From Periplaneta americana (lineage: Eukaryota; Arthropoda; Insecta; Blattodea; Blattidae): a stretch of DNA of 64,000 bases. The stretch covers positions 61,040,287 to 61,104,286 of the forward strand of contig NC_091121.1 in assembly GCF_040183065.1 (NCBI RefSeq), in the 5' to 3' direction. Each line of letters begins with the position of its first letter. Position 1 is the stretch's first letter. The position numbers and the translations under genes were made by a program. A model generated the notes under the pieces. That model did not search any database, was not told where the DNA came from, and saw only the letters and a program-made list of their open reading frames with translations. Positions 38,111 through 51,400 of this stretch are shown here, piece after piece.

Positions 38111-38937
38111 TGTTTGTAAAGCTCATAACAAAATTATTTCGGACAATAATAATGAAACGTATTATCGTGCCTACATGGCGTTAAAAACTGAATTACTTCC
38201 TTAATTGTGAGATATTAAGTAGGCTATATGCTGGAATCGTCTTTAATTTGCTAACTGATACAACATGGTTAATGTTTTATGAATACATATCTAACAAAGT
38301 TTGAGAATCTACTTTTATTTCATGATAGAATTTAGAAACATTTTACATTCAAGCAGACTATTATGTGACAGATGTCGGCCCCCACAAATGAATTGTAGCG
38401 GCGTTGCCACATTCAGTGCGGTGGCCTTTCATCAAGTAGGCCGTGGAACTGTTGCATTCAGAATTTAAAGTTTTTGCTTTGAATCAAATTTGTATCAATG
38501 AATTATTCATTTTAGCGCATAATAATCGAAATATATTTAATTTATATACAGATAAATATAAAAACAATATATCAGTCAACATTGACAGAACCTACACGTA
38601 CCACAACTGAAGTATATAATCACAGTAGCAACTTCGGCCCAAGGGTCTATAACAACGTAATAGATGAATTCCGAAACGTACAATATGCCAATGGACCTCA
38701 CTTTAAAAAAAATGATTAAAAATTGCTCTTTAGAGAAAATATTTAAGTTCAATAATTGTGACACACTTGTGTCTCTTTCACTCTTTTTTAATTTTTACTC
38801 TGTTATCTAATAAAATCTCATAACATTATGTTGAATACATCTTCAGCAAGAGAACGCAAGTTAAAACTTTCTGTGGGCTCAAGAAACTGCTTTTACACTA
38901 AGAGCAAAATGTATTTTTATTCTAGCAATACATAATC

Positions 38938-38962
38938 TATTATTATTATTATTATTATTACA

Positions 38963-38999
<37 letters not shown>
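38938..38999. repeat. (TTA)n microsatellite of unit 4
   Basis: Same position within the unit as 25420-25535, and it shares the ACAATTATT interruption with unit 2. Confidence 0.97.
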
Positions 39000-39000
<1 letters not shown>

Positions 39001-39064
39001 TTGTATACGCAAAATGTAAGATACCACATACAATGTATATCTCATTTTTGAATAAAATGTCGTT

Positions 39065-40634
39065 CAGGGGCGGCTCGTCCATAAGAGCTGCGGAGTTGCA
39101 GCACTCCCTGCTTTGACAGGAAAATAAAAATAATATTTATTTTAATTTGTATAAGAATTGTTACAGCTTTTATTGGCAAATTGCTTTATATTTCATCTGG
39201 CCGGAAATATGTACTATTATCTCATGCATTATCTTTTTGCCCGGCGACTGTACTGGAATTGACACTGCATTCAAAGTCGTCCTGGGATCTGCAGGGTGGG
39301 ACAGATCATAGAGTGTATCTTGCTTGGTCAGGGGGTAGAGAGGTGAAGGGAAGCAGAGGGAAACTGCCGCTGTTTAAAACCCATATTTCGCTGCAGTGGC
39401 TTGCAGAGTCAGACAAGGGAAGACCTTTCCTCCCCTCCCACACTGCTATTGTAATGCTACGTCAAATGGATTCTCTATTCACTTGAAACTTAATGACAAA
39501 ATTTTTATTTTTTCTTCACATACTTATTGTTGTAGAATCTTATCGAGTTAATATAACGAAATTAATATTCTCTTTTGCCTTATTATCACGTATATATCCA
39601 GCCTCCAGCAGAGCCTAATATTTGCCTTTGATATAGCACGTAAAATACGAAAGAGACTTCTTTTCTAGTTTTAGAAAATTGTTGACCATCAGTATATCTG
39701 AGTGTTGCTTTGGTGTGACGTTTTAGTATCGTAACTTAACCAGTGCAAATGTGCAAGCATGAGTGTGTGTGAATTACAGAATATTAATTTTATTTTTCTC
39801 AACTTTCCCTGCGGAGAAAATTGATGTAATGAAGTAAAATTAAAGAGTCGTTTGTTACCCGACTTAAATCTTATTCAAGCTTCATCCAGCAGAAATAGTG
39901 CATATATGTAAGGAATTATAACAATGAAATTTACGCTGAGCATTTGTGGTTGCCTCCTCTTCGGTGGTGATACTGCATGGACTAGGAGTGGTGTGACAGA
40001 TTTAGGACATTTGCCCCTAAAAATTAAAAAGCACGAATCTACGCAATCTCACCTGAAAAATGTTGTTTCATTGGCTATGTTAGGCAAAACTAATATTGCT
40101 GCGCAATTAAGTGAAACAAATAGAACAAACATTCTCAAACATAATCAAGAAGTGAGAAAAACTGTGAAATTATTTTAAAAAATATTGATTGTATGAAATT
40201 TTGTGGCCAATATGAACTTCCCCTTAGGGGACATGATGAAAAAACGATTCGAAGGACTCTGGTGTATTTCGTGGGTTGCTACAGTCCGTGAGTAATCTAA
40301 ATGAGCCTCTCAAATATCATTTGACTGTTTAAAGGTAATTCTAAGACAATTCAGAATGAACTGGTAGATTTCAAGTTGAGTGTCTGCCGATCAGAATTTC
40401 AGACTGAAATCGATGGTATTAGATTTTTTTATTATTATTATTTTTCTTTTATTTAAGCGATTAGCAAATGATGCCACAGACATCGCCCAACTAAATCAGG
40501 AAGTTTTGGTTTTTCGATATGTAATGCATTTATTTTTGTCCTATACTTATTAGTAATGGCATCAAGAAGTGAAATTTGTATGTACCAAAATCTACTGCAG
40601 CTCTCCCAATCCACAAGTTCACGAGCCGCCACTG
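39065..40634 (+). mobile_element. hAT element (GGCGGCT family), 1570 bp
   Basis: The left TIR is CAGGGGCGGCTCGTCC and the inverted right TIR is CAGTGGCGGCTCGTGAAC. Flanking 8-mers are ATGTCGTT and ATGTCATT (one mismatch). Units 2 and 3 give the empty site. Two more elements with these ends lie at 46488-47619 and 49479-53237. Confidence 0.9.
39924..40430 (+). pseudogene. hAT/DUF4371-type transposase fragment
   Basis: The first 84 codons are open (WTRSGVTDLGHLPLKIKKHE, KNVVSLAMLGKTNIAAQL), then broken frames read NFVANMNFPLRGHDEKT, FKGNSKTIQNELVDF and SVCRSEF. This is the N-terminal half of the ZMYM1/DUF4371-like hAT transposases. The catalytic middle and C-terminus are missing. Confidence 0.75.
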
Positions 40635-41124
40635 ATGTCATTTACCATTTTTTATAACCGACACCCTCAAATATGAATTCACAACTTTCAGAACACTGTC
40701 GCAAGCAGCCTTTTATGTGACGTCAATATAAAATACATTTTTTTAATATATCATTTCAAACTGTCAGCCTCTCTTGCCACCAAATTTTGTACAGATGAGT
40801 GTATTGTAGAAACGTACTTACGTAGTTCAAATTGCATATGTTTCGTATGAAAGTTGTGGAGTTTGTACTTTACATTGCAAGACATTGTCTATTGCATTGT
40901 AAATGCATTGATTTCAAACAATGTTAATGAAGAGAATTTGTTAAATGCGGAAAACATGAAGATTTGTTGAGGTTAATCTCCGAAACAGTCTTGTGTAGTG
41001 ATCGTAACTCGGTAAAAGACGTAATCCCTTCGGGAATCAAAATGCCAAAATAAATATCTTGATTGTTGTTTTTTTCCCCTACCAAGTAATCAATACTTAC
41101 TGAGCTATATATCCTTGAAGATAC

Positions 41125-41220
41125 CTTGAAAGAGGCATAAATTGATATGTTCAGAATGTTGGACGTATCAGTTTCAAACCAAAAATTATCAGCGTCTAGA
41201 ATTTTTTCTAACAAATAGAG
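41125..41220 (-). other. Exon-like conserved block, unit 4
   Basis: Open on the minus strand like unit 2, with LLEKILDADNFWFETDTSNI and a GTATCTTC donor-like site. Unknown family. Confidence 0.4.
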
Positions 41221-42146
41221 CTATCAGTAGGCTACATCAACCATTTCGTTCCTTTTTCCTTCCATATAATCTGCTGATTCTAATTGTTTCTGAGAACTAT
41301 AATACAAATCCATATTTGGCTGATTTCTTGCTTAAACTTGGAAAGAAGAACTCGGCATAAATTGTAAATCTTAGAAAGCAAGACTTAAAACTCATATACC
41401 CTGTCCCGTTGTGTTTCCTACGAACCCGGCTATGATTGACCCACAGGTTGCCAGGTTTAGCTGTCTGACCTTGTCTTACAATCGATCGTGTCTTAGCATG
41501 TTACATTATGTACATGAGATATAATATAAGTATGACATGAATAAACATTCACAATAAATATTTGAGATTGTATAATTTCGGAATCACGATAAATCAGAAC
41601 TGTGCCCAAATACTGCGAAAGAAAATAATTTTATGTTGATAAGCATGTTAAGTATATTTGCATTGTTATTAATGCACGATAAAATGCGAAATTCACTACA
41701 AAGTTCGAAATGTATGCTTTTCTTCCTTATTCCTTGTCTTTATTGCATTCGGTGATAGATGGAAGTGCAAAAATATTTTTATGACAAACCCCTCTATTGT
41801 ACTTTACGTATTCGGGCATGTAACATTAGAGACTTTCTGCCATAATGTATTCCTTGTTATCGTAAACTGTAATGTCACGTGTCCGAATACGATAATTACA
41901 ATAGTGGGCCTTTCCATAAAAATACTTTTTCCACTCTTATAATTAAAGACGGCTTGTTCAGTAATTCATAGCAACCTAAACAATTACTTTAGTGCAAGAG
42001 CGAGTCAAATTTGTCTTATTCACAGCTTATATTTTATTCACTCCTAGAAATGCATTTAAAATGTAATTATTACTAGAGAAAACACAATAAAACCAACACT
42101 ATGAAGATAATAGTCCTGAAATTAAAGTAACTTTTACTATAACTTT

Positions 42147-43330
42147 ATAATTCTGTGGGAATATCTTCTGGACTGCGCGATTTTCGGTTTTTCAATCTTT
42201 TCATTCCGTTCCGAACATCTTTAGCCGTTATTTCGAACATTTCTATACATTCACTTTCATCAATTGTAATCTCTCTCTCTCCTTTTTATTGAAAATAGAA
42301 ATAAATTTTTAGTTCAATAAACCTGCTTTTTGTTTGTCCCCTGTAATTATTTGGTCATTAGTGTCTCTCAAAACTGGTATTGATTCCTGATTTCCCCTTC
42401 TTCTGCACATGTAATTATAAAACCTACCCCAGTTATTTTCGCCTTCTTTCAATAAATTTTGCAGGTAGTTCTCTTCTGTCCTTTTCTTTTCCCTTTCTAA
42501 TTATTTCGTAAGGTCCTTGAATTTCTGGTAATTTTTGGAGCTCACATTTCTTTTGTTGTACGCTCGCCAAGCCTTTTTCTTAAGTTGTCTGACATATTTT
42601 GTATAATATTCCAGGTCTGAATTACTTTTAACTATTTTGTATGGCACATATTTGGAGATGGCCTCAGTTAATATTAGTTAAAATTTTCCCATACTTGACC
42701 CATGTTTTTGCCCTCGTCTAAGAATTTGTTATATTGATCTGTAAGTTAACCTTGCAAACCGTTTATGTCTGCTTTGTTATACTGCCATATTTTTCTAGTG
42801 ATATCTATTCGGACATTTGTCTGATGCCAGTTTAGCTCGAATTGAACACTGTTATAATCACTGATTCCGGGTAATACTTGTGAAGAATGAAAATTGTCCC
42901 AGGATCGTATCAAGAAGACATCTATAAGGTTATTGTTCCTTGTAGGTTTATTTGTGACTTGTGTAAATCCTTGTTCTCATACTAGGTAATTAACAAAAGT
43001 TTGTGAAAGGGTGTTTGTCTCTACCTGATCATTCCAGTTCGCTGCGGGTAGATTTAAATCCCCTGCTAACACGACCTTCCTTTCTAACGATATTGAGGAA
43101 ATCTTTTCTTGTAGCTTACTCGATGTAAATAAGTTGATTTCGTTTGGAGCCTTATAGCATGCTATTATATTCCACTTTTCACCATTGTATTTATTATTGA
43201 TTTGTACCACTATGTGAAGGAAAAATAAAGGGAAAAACAATGAACTGGTATGTAGAGAGGAGAAAATTAATATTGTGATGATGGGCCCAAAAAAAGGAAT
43301 GTGAAGGTCCATCATGACTAAAATGTGAAG
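42147..43330 (-). pseudogene. LINE fragment with endonuclease domain
   Basis: Minus strand: WNIIACYKAPNE and KVVLAGDLNLPAANWND (ORF 42977-43342) mark the C-terminal part of an AP-endonuclease-like domain. Broken frames then carry LPGISDYNSVQFELNW, GENNWGRFYNYMC and similar linker sequence. The reverse-transcriptase domain is absent: the copy stops where array unit 4 stops. It resembles CR1/L2-type LINEs. Confidence 0.75.
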
Positions 43331-43342
43331 TTGTTTTGGCAA

Positions 43343-43834
43343 TAAATATATTATATCATATTAATCGAAAATACAGTAAAATAACTTGTATGTTTTGTAA
43401 CAATCATCTTTAACAATTAACTTAATACTTATTAAAAGTTAAATATAGAAAGTGATCATCCACATCACATGTGGATTGATAGAATTACTAGAATAATAAA
43501 GTAGCTGCATTACAGTTATTTAATTACTATAGATAAGTATTAAGAAATGGATTTGATAAACATGCGAGAACATTTTTAAATCTTAACGGAAACATTAATA
43601 ATCAATTACATGCTAATTCTATCACACTTATAAATAAATAATAATTCAATAAAAATATGTAAAAAGGCATATAAGCAACAACAATAAAATAATGGCACAA
43701 AACTCTTGAATGCTCTTTTTACGTAAATTACAATTGATTATAATAAAACGATAAAAAAATTTGTTGGTGTTCCAGGAAGATTAACAGATTAATTTTGTTG
43801 TGCCAATAGTAGCAGAACGTTGCAGAACACTGCA
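43343..43834. other. LIG4 3' flank/3' UTR
   Basis: AT-rich sequence downstream of the LIG4 stop (minus strand). No clear AATAAA near the stop was identified, so the transcript end is not assigned. Confidence 0.5.
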
Positions 43835-43970
43835 CTACAATGAATAGTCTCGTTCATCTTGCCTCTTCTTGCATTTGACAGTCTCCTGAACCCATTGTTC
43901 ACTCACGATACGAAATTTTCGTATTCTATTCCTGTTTACATCTTTGATCTTATTCAGCCTGTCTTGACAC
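43835..43970 (-). CDS. LIG4: LIG4 terminal coding exon
   Basis: 136 nt. The acceptor is TTATGTTACAG. The first base completes the split Ser codon of the previous exon, followed by 44 codons ([31 protein letters not shown]) and TAG at 43837-43835. The pattern KF-I---WV---- is the last BRCT2 helix of LIG4. Confidence 0.85.
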
Positions 43971-44532
43971 CTGTAACATAAACACATTTTCAAGCAACAA
44001 TCATATAAAATATGGTTCTAAAAGAGGGAGAAACCAATGATGGATTATTCAGAAGAGTAATAGTTTGGATCTGTTTCCACTGTTTCCACTGGCAGTCAGC
44101 AATGAAAAGTTCAAATTTCGTCTCTTTTGAAAACGAAATATGATTAGACAATGAATTTTGAAAGTGTGTTATAATATCCTAAATGTACTTCACTGCCAAC
44201 AACATTATTATCTTAGGGCTAATAAAAAATTAGGTTTACATGAACGTAAATGTACAAGATATGAATATGTTCTTATTCTGCAACAAAACAGATTCATTCA
44301 TAAATGTCTTATACCTATGTTTTAAATGGCTTAATTTTATTAATTACAATGTCATGAAAATCAATATTTTTTATTTTTATTTTGTCACGCCCTTGATTTA
44401 AAAATTTTATGATGTTCAATAAAAAATCAATACTTATCATCCAGATCATATTAAATACGGTACTTCAATAATGGATCTGAATGTAGCTTCAAAATTGTAT
44501 TGTGTATATGTGACAGTCCCACATTATTATTA

Positions 44533-44567
<35 letters not shown>

Positions 44568-45442
44568 GTTATTATTATTATTGTTATTATTATTATTCAG
44601 CTTCTTGTCTATGCAGATGACGTGAATATGTTAGGAGAAAATACACAAACGATTAGGGAAAACACGGAAATTTTACTTGAAGCAAGTAAAGCGATCAGTT
44701 TGGAAGTAAATCCCGAAAAGACAAAGTATATGATTATGTCTCGTGATCAGAATATTGTACGAAATGGAAATATAAAAATTGGAGATTTATCCTTCGAAGA
44801 GGTGGAAAAATTAAAATATCTTGGAGCAACAGTAACAAATATAAATGACACTCAGGAGGAAATTAAACGCAGAATAAATATGGGAAATGCATGTTATTAT
44901 TCGGTTGAGAAGCTCTTATCATCCAGTTTGCTGTCGAAAAATCTGAAAGTTAGAATTTATAAAACAGTTATATTACCGGTTCTTCTGTATGGTTGTGAAA
45001 CTTGGACTCTCACTCTGAGAGAGGAACATAGGTTAAAGGTGTTTGAGAATAAGGTTCTTAGGAAAATATCTGGGGCTAAGCGGGATGAAGTTACAGGAGA
45101 ATGGAGAAAGTTACACAACACAGAACTGCACGCATTGTATTCTTCACCTAACATAATTAGGAACATTAAATCCAGACATTTGAGATGGGCAGGGCATGTA
45201 GCACGTATGGGCGAATCCAGAAATGCATATAGTGTTAGTTGGGAGACCGGAGGGAAAAAGACCTTTGGGGAGGCCGAGACGTAGATGGGAGGATAATATT
45301 AAAATGGATTTGAGGGAGGTGGGGAGTGATGATAGAGACTGTATTAATCTTGCTCAGGATAGGGACCGATGGCACATGTGAGGGTGGCACTGAACCTTCG
45401 GGTTCGGGTTCCTTAAAAGCCATTTGTAAGTAAGTAAGTAAG

Positions 45443-45491
<49 letters not shown>

Positions 45492-48400
45492 TCCTTAACA
45501 TTTCAGATTATCGAAAAATCTTTAAACAAATATATAGGGCTATGCGAAAGAGAAATTTTGATTGCTCATATTTTCTACATAATATTAACAATTTTGATAC
45601 TACCTTATTGCACAACAAATGACATATTTGCACCACCACCCAATAGATCATCAAGATGTTGTATGTGTCCACCATTTTGTTATTGTACAAGTAACAGCCT
45701 CTCTTCAATTCTGTATATAGCAGCTCTGAGTTTGTGTTCTGGAATATCTGCCACACATGTGCTATGGAGTTCAACTCATCAATTATATCCTAGGTTTGCT
45801 CGGGAACATTCTTTCCATCAGATCCACAACCAATAAGCTACTGGGTTAATATCTGGTGATCTTGCAGGCCAAGCTACAGGAATGTGCCTACTGATAACAT
45901 GACCACCAGAAAAATCAGAAATAAGCATTTGTTGTGCAATAAGCCACTGTCAGAATGTTTAAAGATGGTGTAGAAAATATGAACAGTTAAAATGAGCTCT
46001 TACTTTCGAAAAACCCTATATTTCGTTTTTAAAATATATGGAGAGACAGTGGGATCCTGTTTATCCAGATCCCATTAATCTGGATTTCCAGTTTACTCAG
46101 TCTCATTATTTAAAAGTGATTAACTCTTTCATTATGCTTGTCTATGAAAAAGACATGTCAGCATGCAAATACATACGTTTCATGACATACAATATGCAAT
46201 CATTGTAGCATAGCACGCAAACATCACGCTAAGCTGAAGCAAAAGAAACTCACAAACTTCTTTCTGTAGGTATGGTATGTAACTGTTACAGTTCAATGCA
46301 CATAGATGTAGACCACAAGTTTTGTACTGCATTGAACTAAATAATGTTGTATTATGAAGTGTAATAACATGTATGTAAATTGTCTTATTTATATCATTAA
46401 TGAGATTTGTGGATTATAAGGATTTCTGATCATCCGGACTGTCCTGAGCTCATCTGAGCCAGATAAATCAGGTTTCACAGTATAAAGCAGTGGCGGCTGA
46501 TTGACTGAGGCAAGTGAGGCTGGGCCTCAGTCACTTGGCTTAACTGAAATCAAATTTTGTGTTTTTATATAATGTATGTATGTAGTTATTTGAATGAAGC
46601 ATATATCGCTGTAGAAGTATTTGAAAACTTTGTGATGTCTATAGACCTGTTTTGCAGTAAAATTTGCTCCTGAGGCCAGAATCGCTCGTGCTGGGTCTGG
46701 CTTGTGATTTATATAGACCTGTTTTGCAGTAAAATTTGTTCCTGAGGCCAGGATCGCTCGTGCTGGGTCTGGCTTCTGAATTTCCTGTATTTTCGCAGGA
46801 TTTAAGCTTGCGCTTAAAACGTTGTAGCTGAGGCACAATTCGTCTGGCCTCGTGGCCTGGTCAGGTTTCACTCCTCCATCCATGGGCCGGCCTCAAGGGT
46901 AGTGTGGGGTGGGAATAACAATGGTGACTTGTCTTCCTAAATAGGCCATAAATAACATAAATTCCAGCTCTTTGGCAGGCAGAGACCCATACTATTCCCT
47001 CTCCTTATGTCTTAGTTTATGACTTTAGCTAGGGTGTTGTACTATGTACTTCCTAGTACAGTAGTGAATCTGGGCCAATGTGATGTATTTTGAGAAAATA
47101 TAAACAGAAACAAATGCGAGAAATAATGCTAGTGTAGTTAATTTATTGTTAGAGTGTCCTTTTTCGAGAAGAAATAATATTGAAAGAAAGGAAGTTTTAA
47201 ACAAAGAGAGAGATTACTGAGATACCTACGACATCGCTGACAATTTTTCTGATAGATAATCTTAAAACGCGAGTTTCTATTGCATCCTGGTATGGGCAAC
47301 ATAAATGGTTAAGTGGTAATGTGGTGTAAAATAAACTTCTCTGTTGGCCTTGTTCGTTGCTGACAAGGGAAAATAATAAAAAGAAAAGAAATAAAGGGGA
47401 TTTTCAACATATAATGTGGGTTGCTTCATAAAACTGAAACAATCACTGAAACTCACAGCATAACAGCTTATTTGGTGAGTGAAATAATAATACAGTAATA
47501 ATGATATTAATAATATAATAACAATAATAATTAATATCATAAATAAACATTTCCTATCGGAGGCACTTAAACTAGTTGCATCTGGCCTCACCGAGGATTT
47601 CAATCACCGGCCGCTACTGGTATAAAGGATAATTAAGCAAATGTTGATATTTATTAAAGGTACATAATGATATCTCAGTACTTGTATCATTACACAGACA
47701 TTTTAAGAATAATGTAATGTAATATGGATTTTGGTGCATTTAATTATTATTACACAGCATGTCCCACTGAAAGGTAGCCCTGTTAGTTTAAAGAAAATAA
47801 AAGTACAAAAAAGTACAAAAATATCATGAGATTGTCACAGTAGGTGCTGAAAATGTCCTCTTTGAGCGTTAATACACAACTGAACATGATATGACATGTT
47901 TCTGAAGGTTGAAATCCTTGAAATATTTGTAACAGGAAATTAATGTTATCGGGGCTACCTTCGAGTGAGACACCTGGTATATGAAACAAAAAAAAAACTA
48001 TGCTGAGAAAAACCATGACGAAAAAATACTATTCCACCACGATCCTCCAAAGATACTGCTCTATTTCCACTTATCCTTTCAAATGTTGTATTGCAATGTT
48101 TCGTGATTCTACTACAGTCATTGAATTTGTATGGTACCTAAGTTACAAATTTAAAAATTCGTCATCCTAAAATGATATGGAGAAGAAGAAAGCAGGTCAC
48201 GATTCTTCACAGATACATGTTTCATACTGTTGTTACAGATATTTTTAAAGAAATACATATTTCTTTTGGTTTCCATAATTTAAAATTGTTCATTTATGGA
48301 AGTTATTGCTGTAATTAAATCAAAATTATACTCACGAAGAATGCATTACCACATGAGTGGTTAATTCATCTATTTGAGTTGAAGTCTGGCCTCCACAGAA

Positions 48401-51400
48401 ACTAAAGTCGAGCTCCTCAATGTCCAAACATGTACTTGCTTCTGATGAAGGGTCATTTAGCTTTAAATGAAAGAGACAAATTATTAACAGCAGTGCAGCA
48501 GTCTAGTAAATTTCTACAGAAAATGTTTACAATCTTATTCCTACAAAAAGAATGGGCATGTCTTTCGTTAAAAATAAATGTTTGCATTCACTTATTATTT
48601 AAAAAAAAATACAGAGTTATTCAAAAGCCCATAACAATTCCGTAATTCACAATAAACATCTTTCTTTCTTAATTTGAAAGCAAAGATAATGAAAACAGAG
48701 TTCTGAATCATTAAAAGAACGTTTGTCACGGAAATCTACTTGCAGAAGATCATTTCAATGCAGTTAGAGATTATTTATTGTGAATCTAATGGAACCTCTG
48801 GCCACAAGGATAATGCCCCCCTTCTGCTGTAAACGACAGAAAGAGTTCATTGGTAACTATATTACTCCACTTCCTTAGGCGAGGAATTTCCCATATGTCC
48901 TGATATATAGAAAAGAAAGTTAGTAATAAGCTTACAATGAAATCTACGCAAAGCTAGTTCTTTCTTCTTCCCCTCCTCCCACATTTAATCCAAAATATCA
49001 TATCCCTCACGTATTAGACCCTACAGGATCTGTTACGGTCTCATGCCAGCGCTTGCGTGGTCTTCCCAATTTCCTCTTTCCTCTTGGTACATAAGTAAGA
49101 ATCTGTTTAGACCATCTAGTGCGATCCATCCTTTCGACATGTTTTTTCCAATGAAGTCGATATTGTTGAACAAAATTAACTATAGGATCCATTTTTAGTT
49201 CCTGCAATATGTCCACATTTTTATGGTGTTCCAGCAAAGAGCATCCCGCTGTTTGTCGCATGAACCTCATTTCAGCTGTCATCAGCCTTTGCTCATCAGC
49301 TTTTCTGATTGTCCATGCCTCCCTACCGTAAGTGAGGACCGGTCGAGCTAGTGTTTTATATACCTTTAGCCTTGTATGTTTCTGAACATGGGATGATTTG
49401 AAGACGGTGTTAATTACGCCAGTGATTTTTATAAATTTAGATATTTTGTTTGACATATCTTCATCAGTGATGTAAGAGCAGGGGCGGCTCGTCCTTATGT
49501 GCTACAGTGCTACAGCACAATGATAATTTTTGCTCAAATAATGTATTTATAATACCATAGTATTTGATCTGTCATTTGACAATTTCCCGTGGTTATGTTC
49601 ATGACGCGTTATAGAGTGTCTAGTCTTCGCTCTTCGCTCTTTGGTGCCTCAGCAGGTACAATGTGCTACTCAAAACTCTACATGAGAATGTACACAATTA
49701 ATGCGCATGTGCGAAGCTGAAATCACTGCTCTGATTGGCTATTTTTACGAGGGGAAGTGCTGTAGTCAGCTTCAGCACAACACAGCTTGGAGATTGCAAA
49801 AGTAAAGCGTAACGAAAGAATGCTTGTTTGTGGAAGAACTCGGAACTATGTACAATGTATTTGGTAATTCAAGTGTCCGACTGCTGCTGCCATCTATCTT
49901 TTTTTTTTTAGGTTCCTCCTGAATCAGCCACCAAGCCAAGGAAGTATGTGATCGTATAATTCCGGAAACTACTTATCGTTTTCAGTCTTTAAACTACCTA
50001 CACGCAAACAAAATTGTTAAACAGCAAATTTTTTGACAATCTTTCGCATTATTTTCCTGAACGCAAACTTCAAGTTGCTGTCAACAGCTATAGACACCGT
50101 GCAAGCTCCTCTGGTGGCGACTGTTGTTACTAACTGCGGGACAGCAGCGATAGACTTGTGCTTGAAGCGTATGAATATATTTAACATCTCAGGTTAAATG
50201 ATTACAAATATGGATGATCCTAAAAAACGGAAAAGTAATGCAAATTCCTGTGTTCTTGAGCGTAGTAATGCTTATAGGAACCAACCGATATTGTTTATAT
50301 TGTTTATATTCATTCCCAAAACAGAAAACTGAAGCGCAATGACGCTAATTGTGGATCCAAGTAGTACGCAGACGAAAGTAAATAAGGCTACAATGCTTGT
50401 AATCATAGTATTAGCATATACTAGGCCTGATATAAAAAAAAGAATGTATATAGTATTATGTTTATAAATAACCATTAAGTTAACAACGACAGGAATTTAT
50501 CATTTAAATTTTAAAAAGTACATAATTACTGAGTTCTTTACATATATATTATGTATAATATTATCAACAATAAATGATAATATACTTATTTTTAAATGTA
50601 TTCATATCGATATTTAATTCTTGATTTCAAGTGCTGATGGTTAACTTTGGAAACCAACACCCGCAGCAAGAATTTGCAGTATTCATTTTTTTGGGAACGA
50701 GATCAGAACACCCCCAAAACTAGCATACCGTTCCCAGTATTTTTATAAAAGATTACAAGAAAAAGACTGCTTCATCTCAACGAGCTCCGGAAAGGTACGA
50801 AAGAGACGCACAAAGAAGAAGAAAAGGTGAAAATTTAAGTTTTATGGAAAGCGAATGCTCAACAAGTGTTATTTCGAAAAATGAAGTAGCCATACAGGCA
50901 AAAGTAAATGAAATCATTCTTAGTGATTTTGTTTTTTCTTTCACAATTGAATTCTGTGAATGGTCTACTCAAGTGTCTATTCCATTACATGCTGAACTGA
51001 AGTCACATAAGAAATATTATGACAAGCGTTCAGGAACAGATGATATGTTTAATGAAATGCAAGGTTTCCGAAATTATTCTACAATAAAATATAAGACAAC
51101 TACCAGACGTAATGGGAGTGACATTTGTGGCTTCGAATATATTGTTAAAATTTCTGCCAATTGAAACACAATCATACCCGTAGAATCATAAGAAATATTT
51201 TCAATTCTATCATTTACCCCAAAAATAGCTACCATAGATAGTCGAAACGCCCCAAGATTTAGACCATACATATCATTTTTGCCATTTTTATTAGTGAATT
51301 TCACATCGAAAGCTTTCGAAAAATTCTGTCTAAGAGTAAGATTAGTAAAGAAAATCGTCTACTCATATTTTCCAATTAAAATGAAAACTGGGTTGTCATA

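Larger units (their letters stand above)
35568..38445. mobile_element. TIR element with 8-bp target duplication, host to a LINE
   Basis: TIRs are CACGGCCTACTTGAT plus GGCCACCGC a little inside. Perfect 8-bp duplications GAACTGTT lie at 35560-35567 and 38446-38453. Units 2 and 3 show the empty site. The superfamily is uncertain: an 8-bp duplication fits hAT or P. A 64-codon ORF at 35792-35986 (CPCGKPVFDIC) may be a remnant of its protein. A LINE occupies about 36026-37935. Confidence 0.85.
35444..42146. repeat. Tandem array unit 4, truncated
   Basis: It begins with the same block as units 2 and 3 and ends abruptly at about 42146, inside the block with AAATTAAAGTAACTTTTACT, where a LINE fragment begins. 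Two insertions (35568-38445 and 39065-40634) account for most of its length. Confidence 0.85.
43971..48335 (-). other. LIG4: Last LIG4 intron, filled with transposons
   Basis: It contains (TTA)n tracts, a LINE on the plus strand (44597-45441), a mariner-like fragment (45600-46000), a Tigger-like MITE (46047-46480) and a hAT (46488-47619). At 47760-48000 there is unassigned sequence with no recognisable protein. Confidence 0.8.

Noticed and set aside
48785..48898. Minus-strand open stretch [20 protein letters not shown] as a LIG4 terminal exon
   Set aside because: It precedes the BRCT2 core exon in transcription order and ends in a stop. The exons at 48336-48460 and 43835-43970 continue BRCT2 with correct phases.
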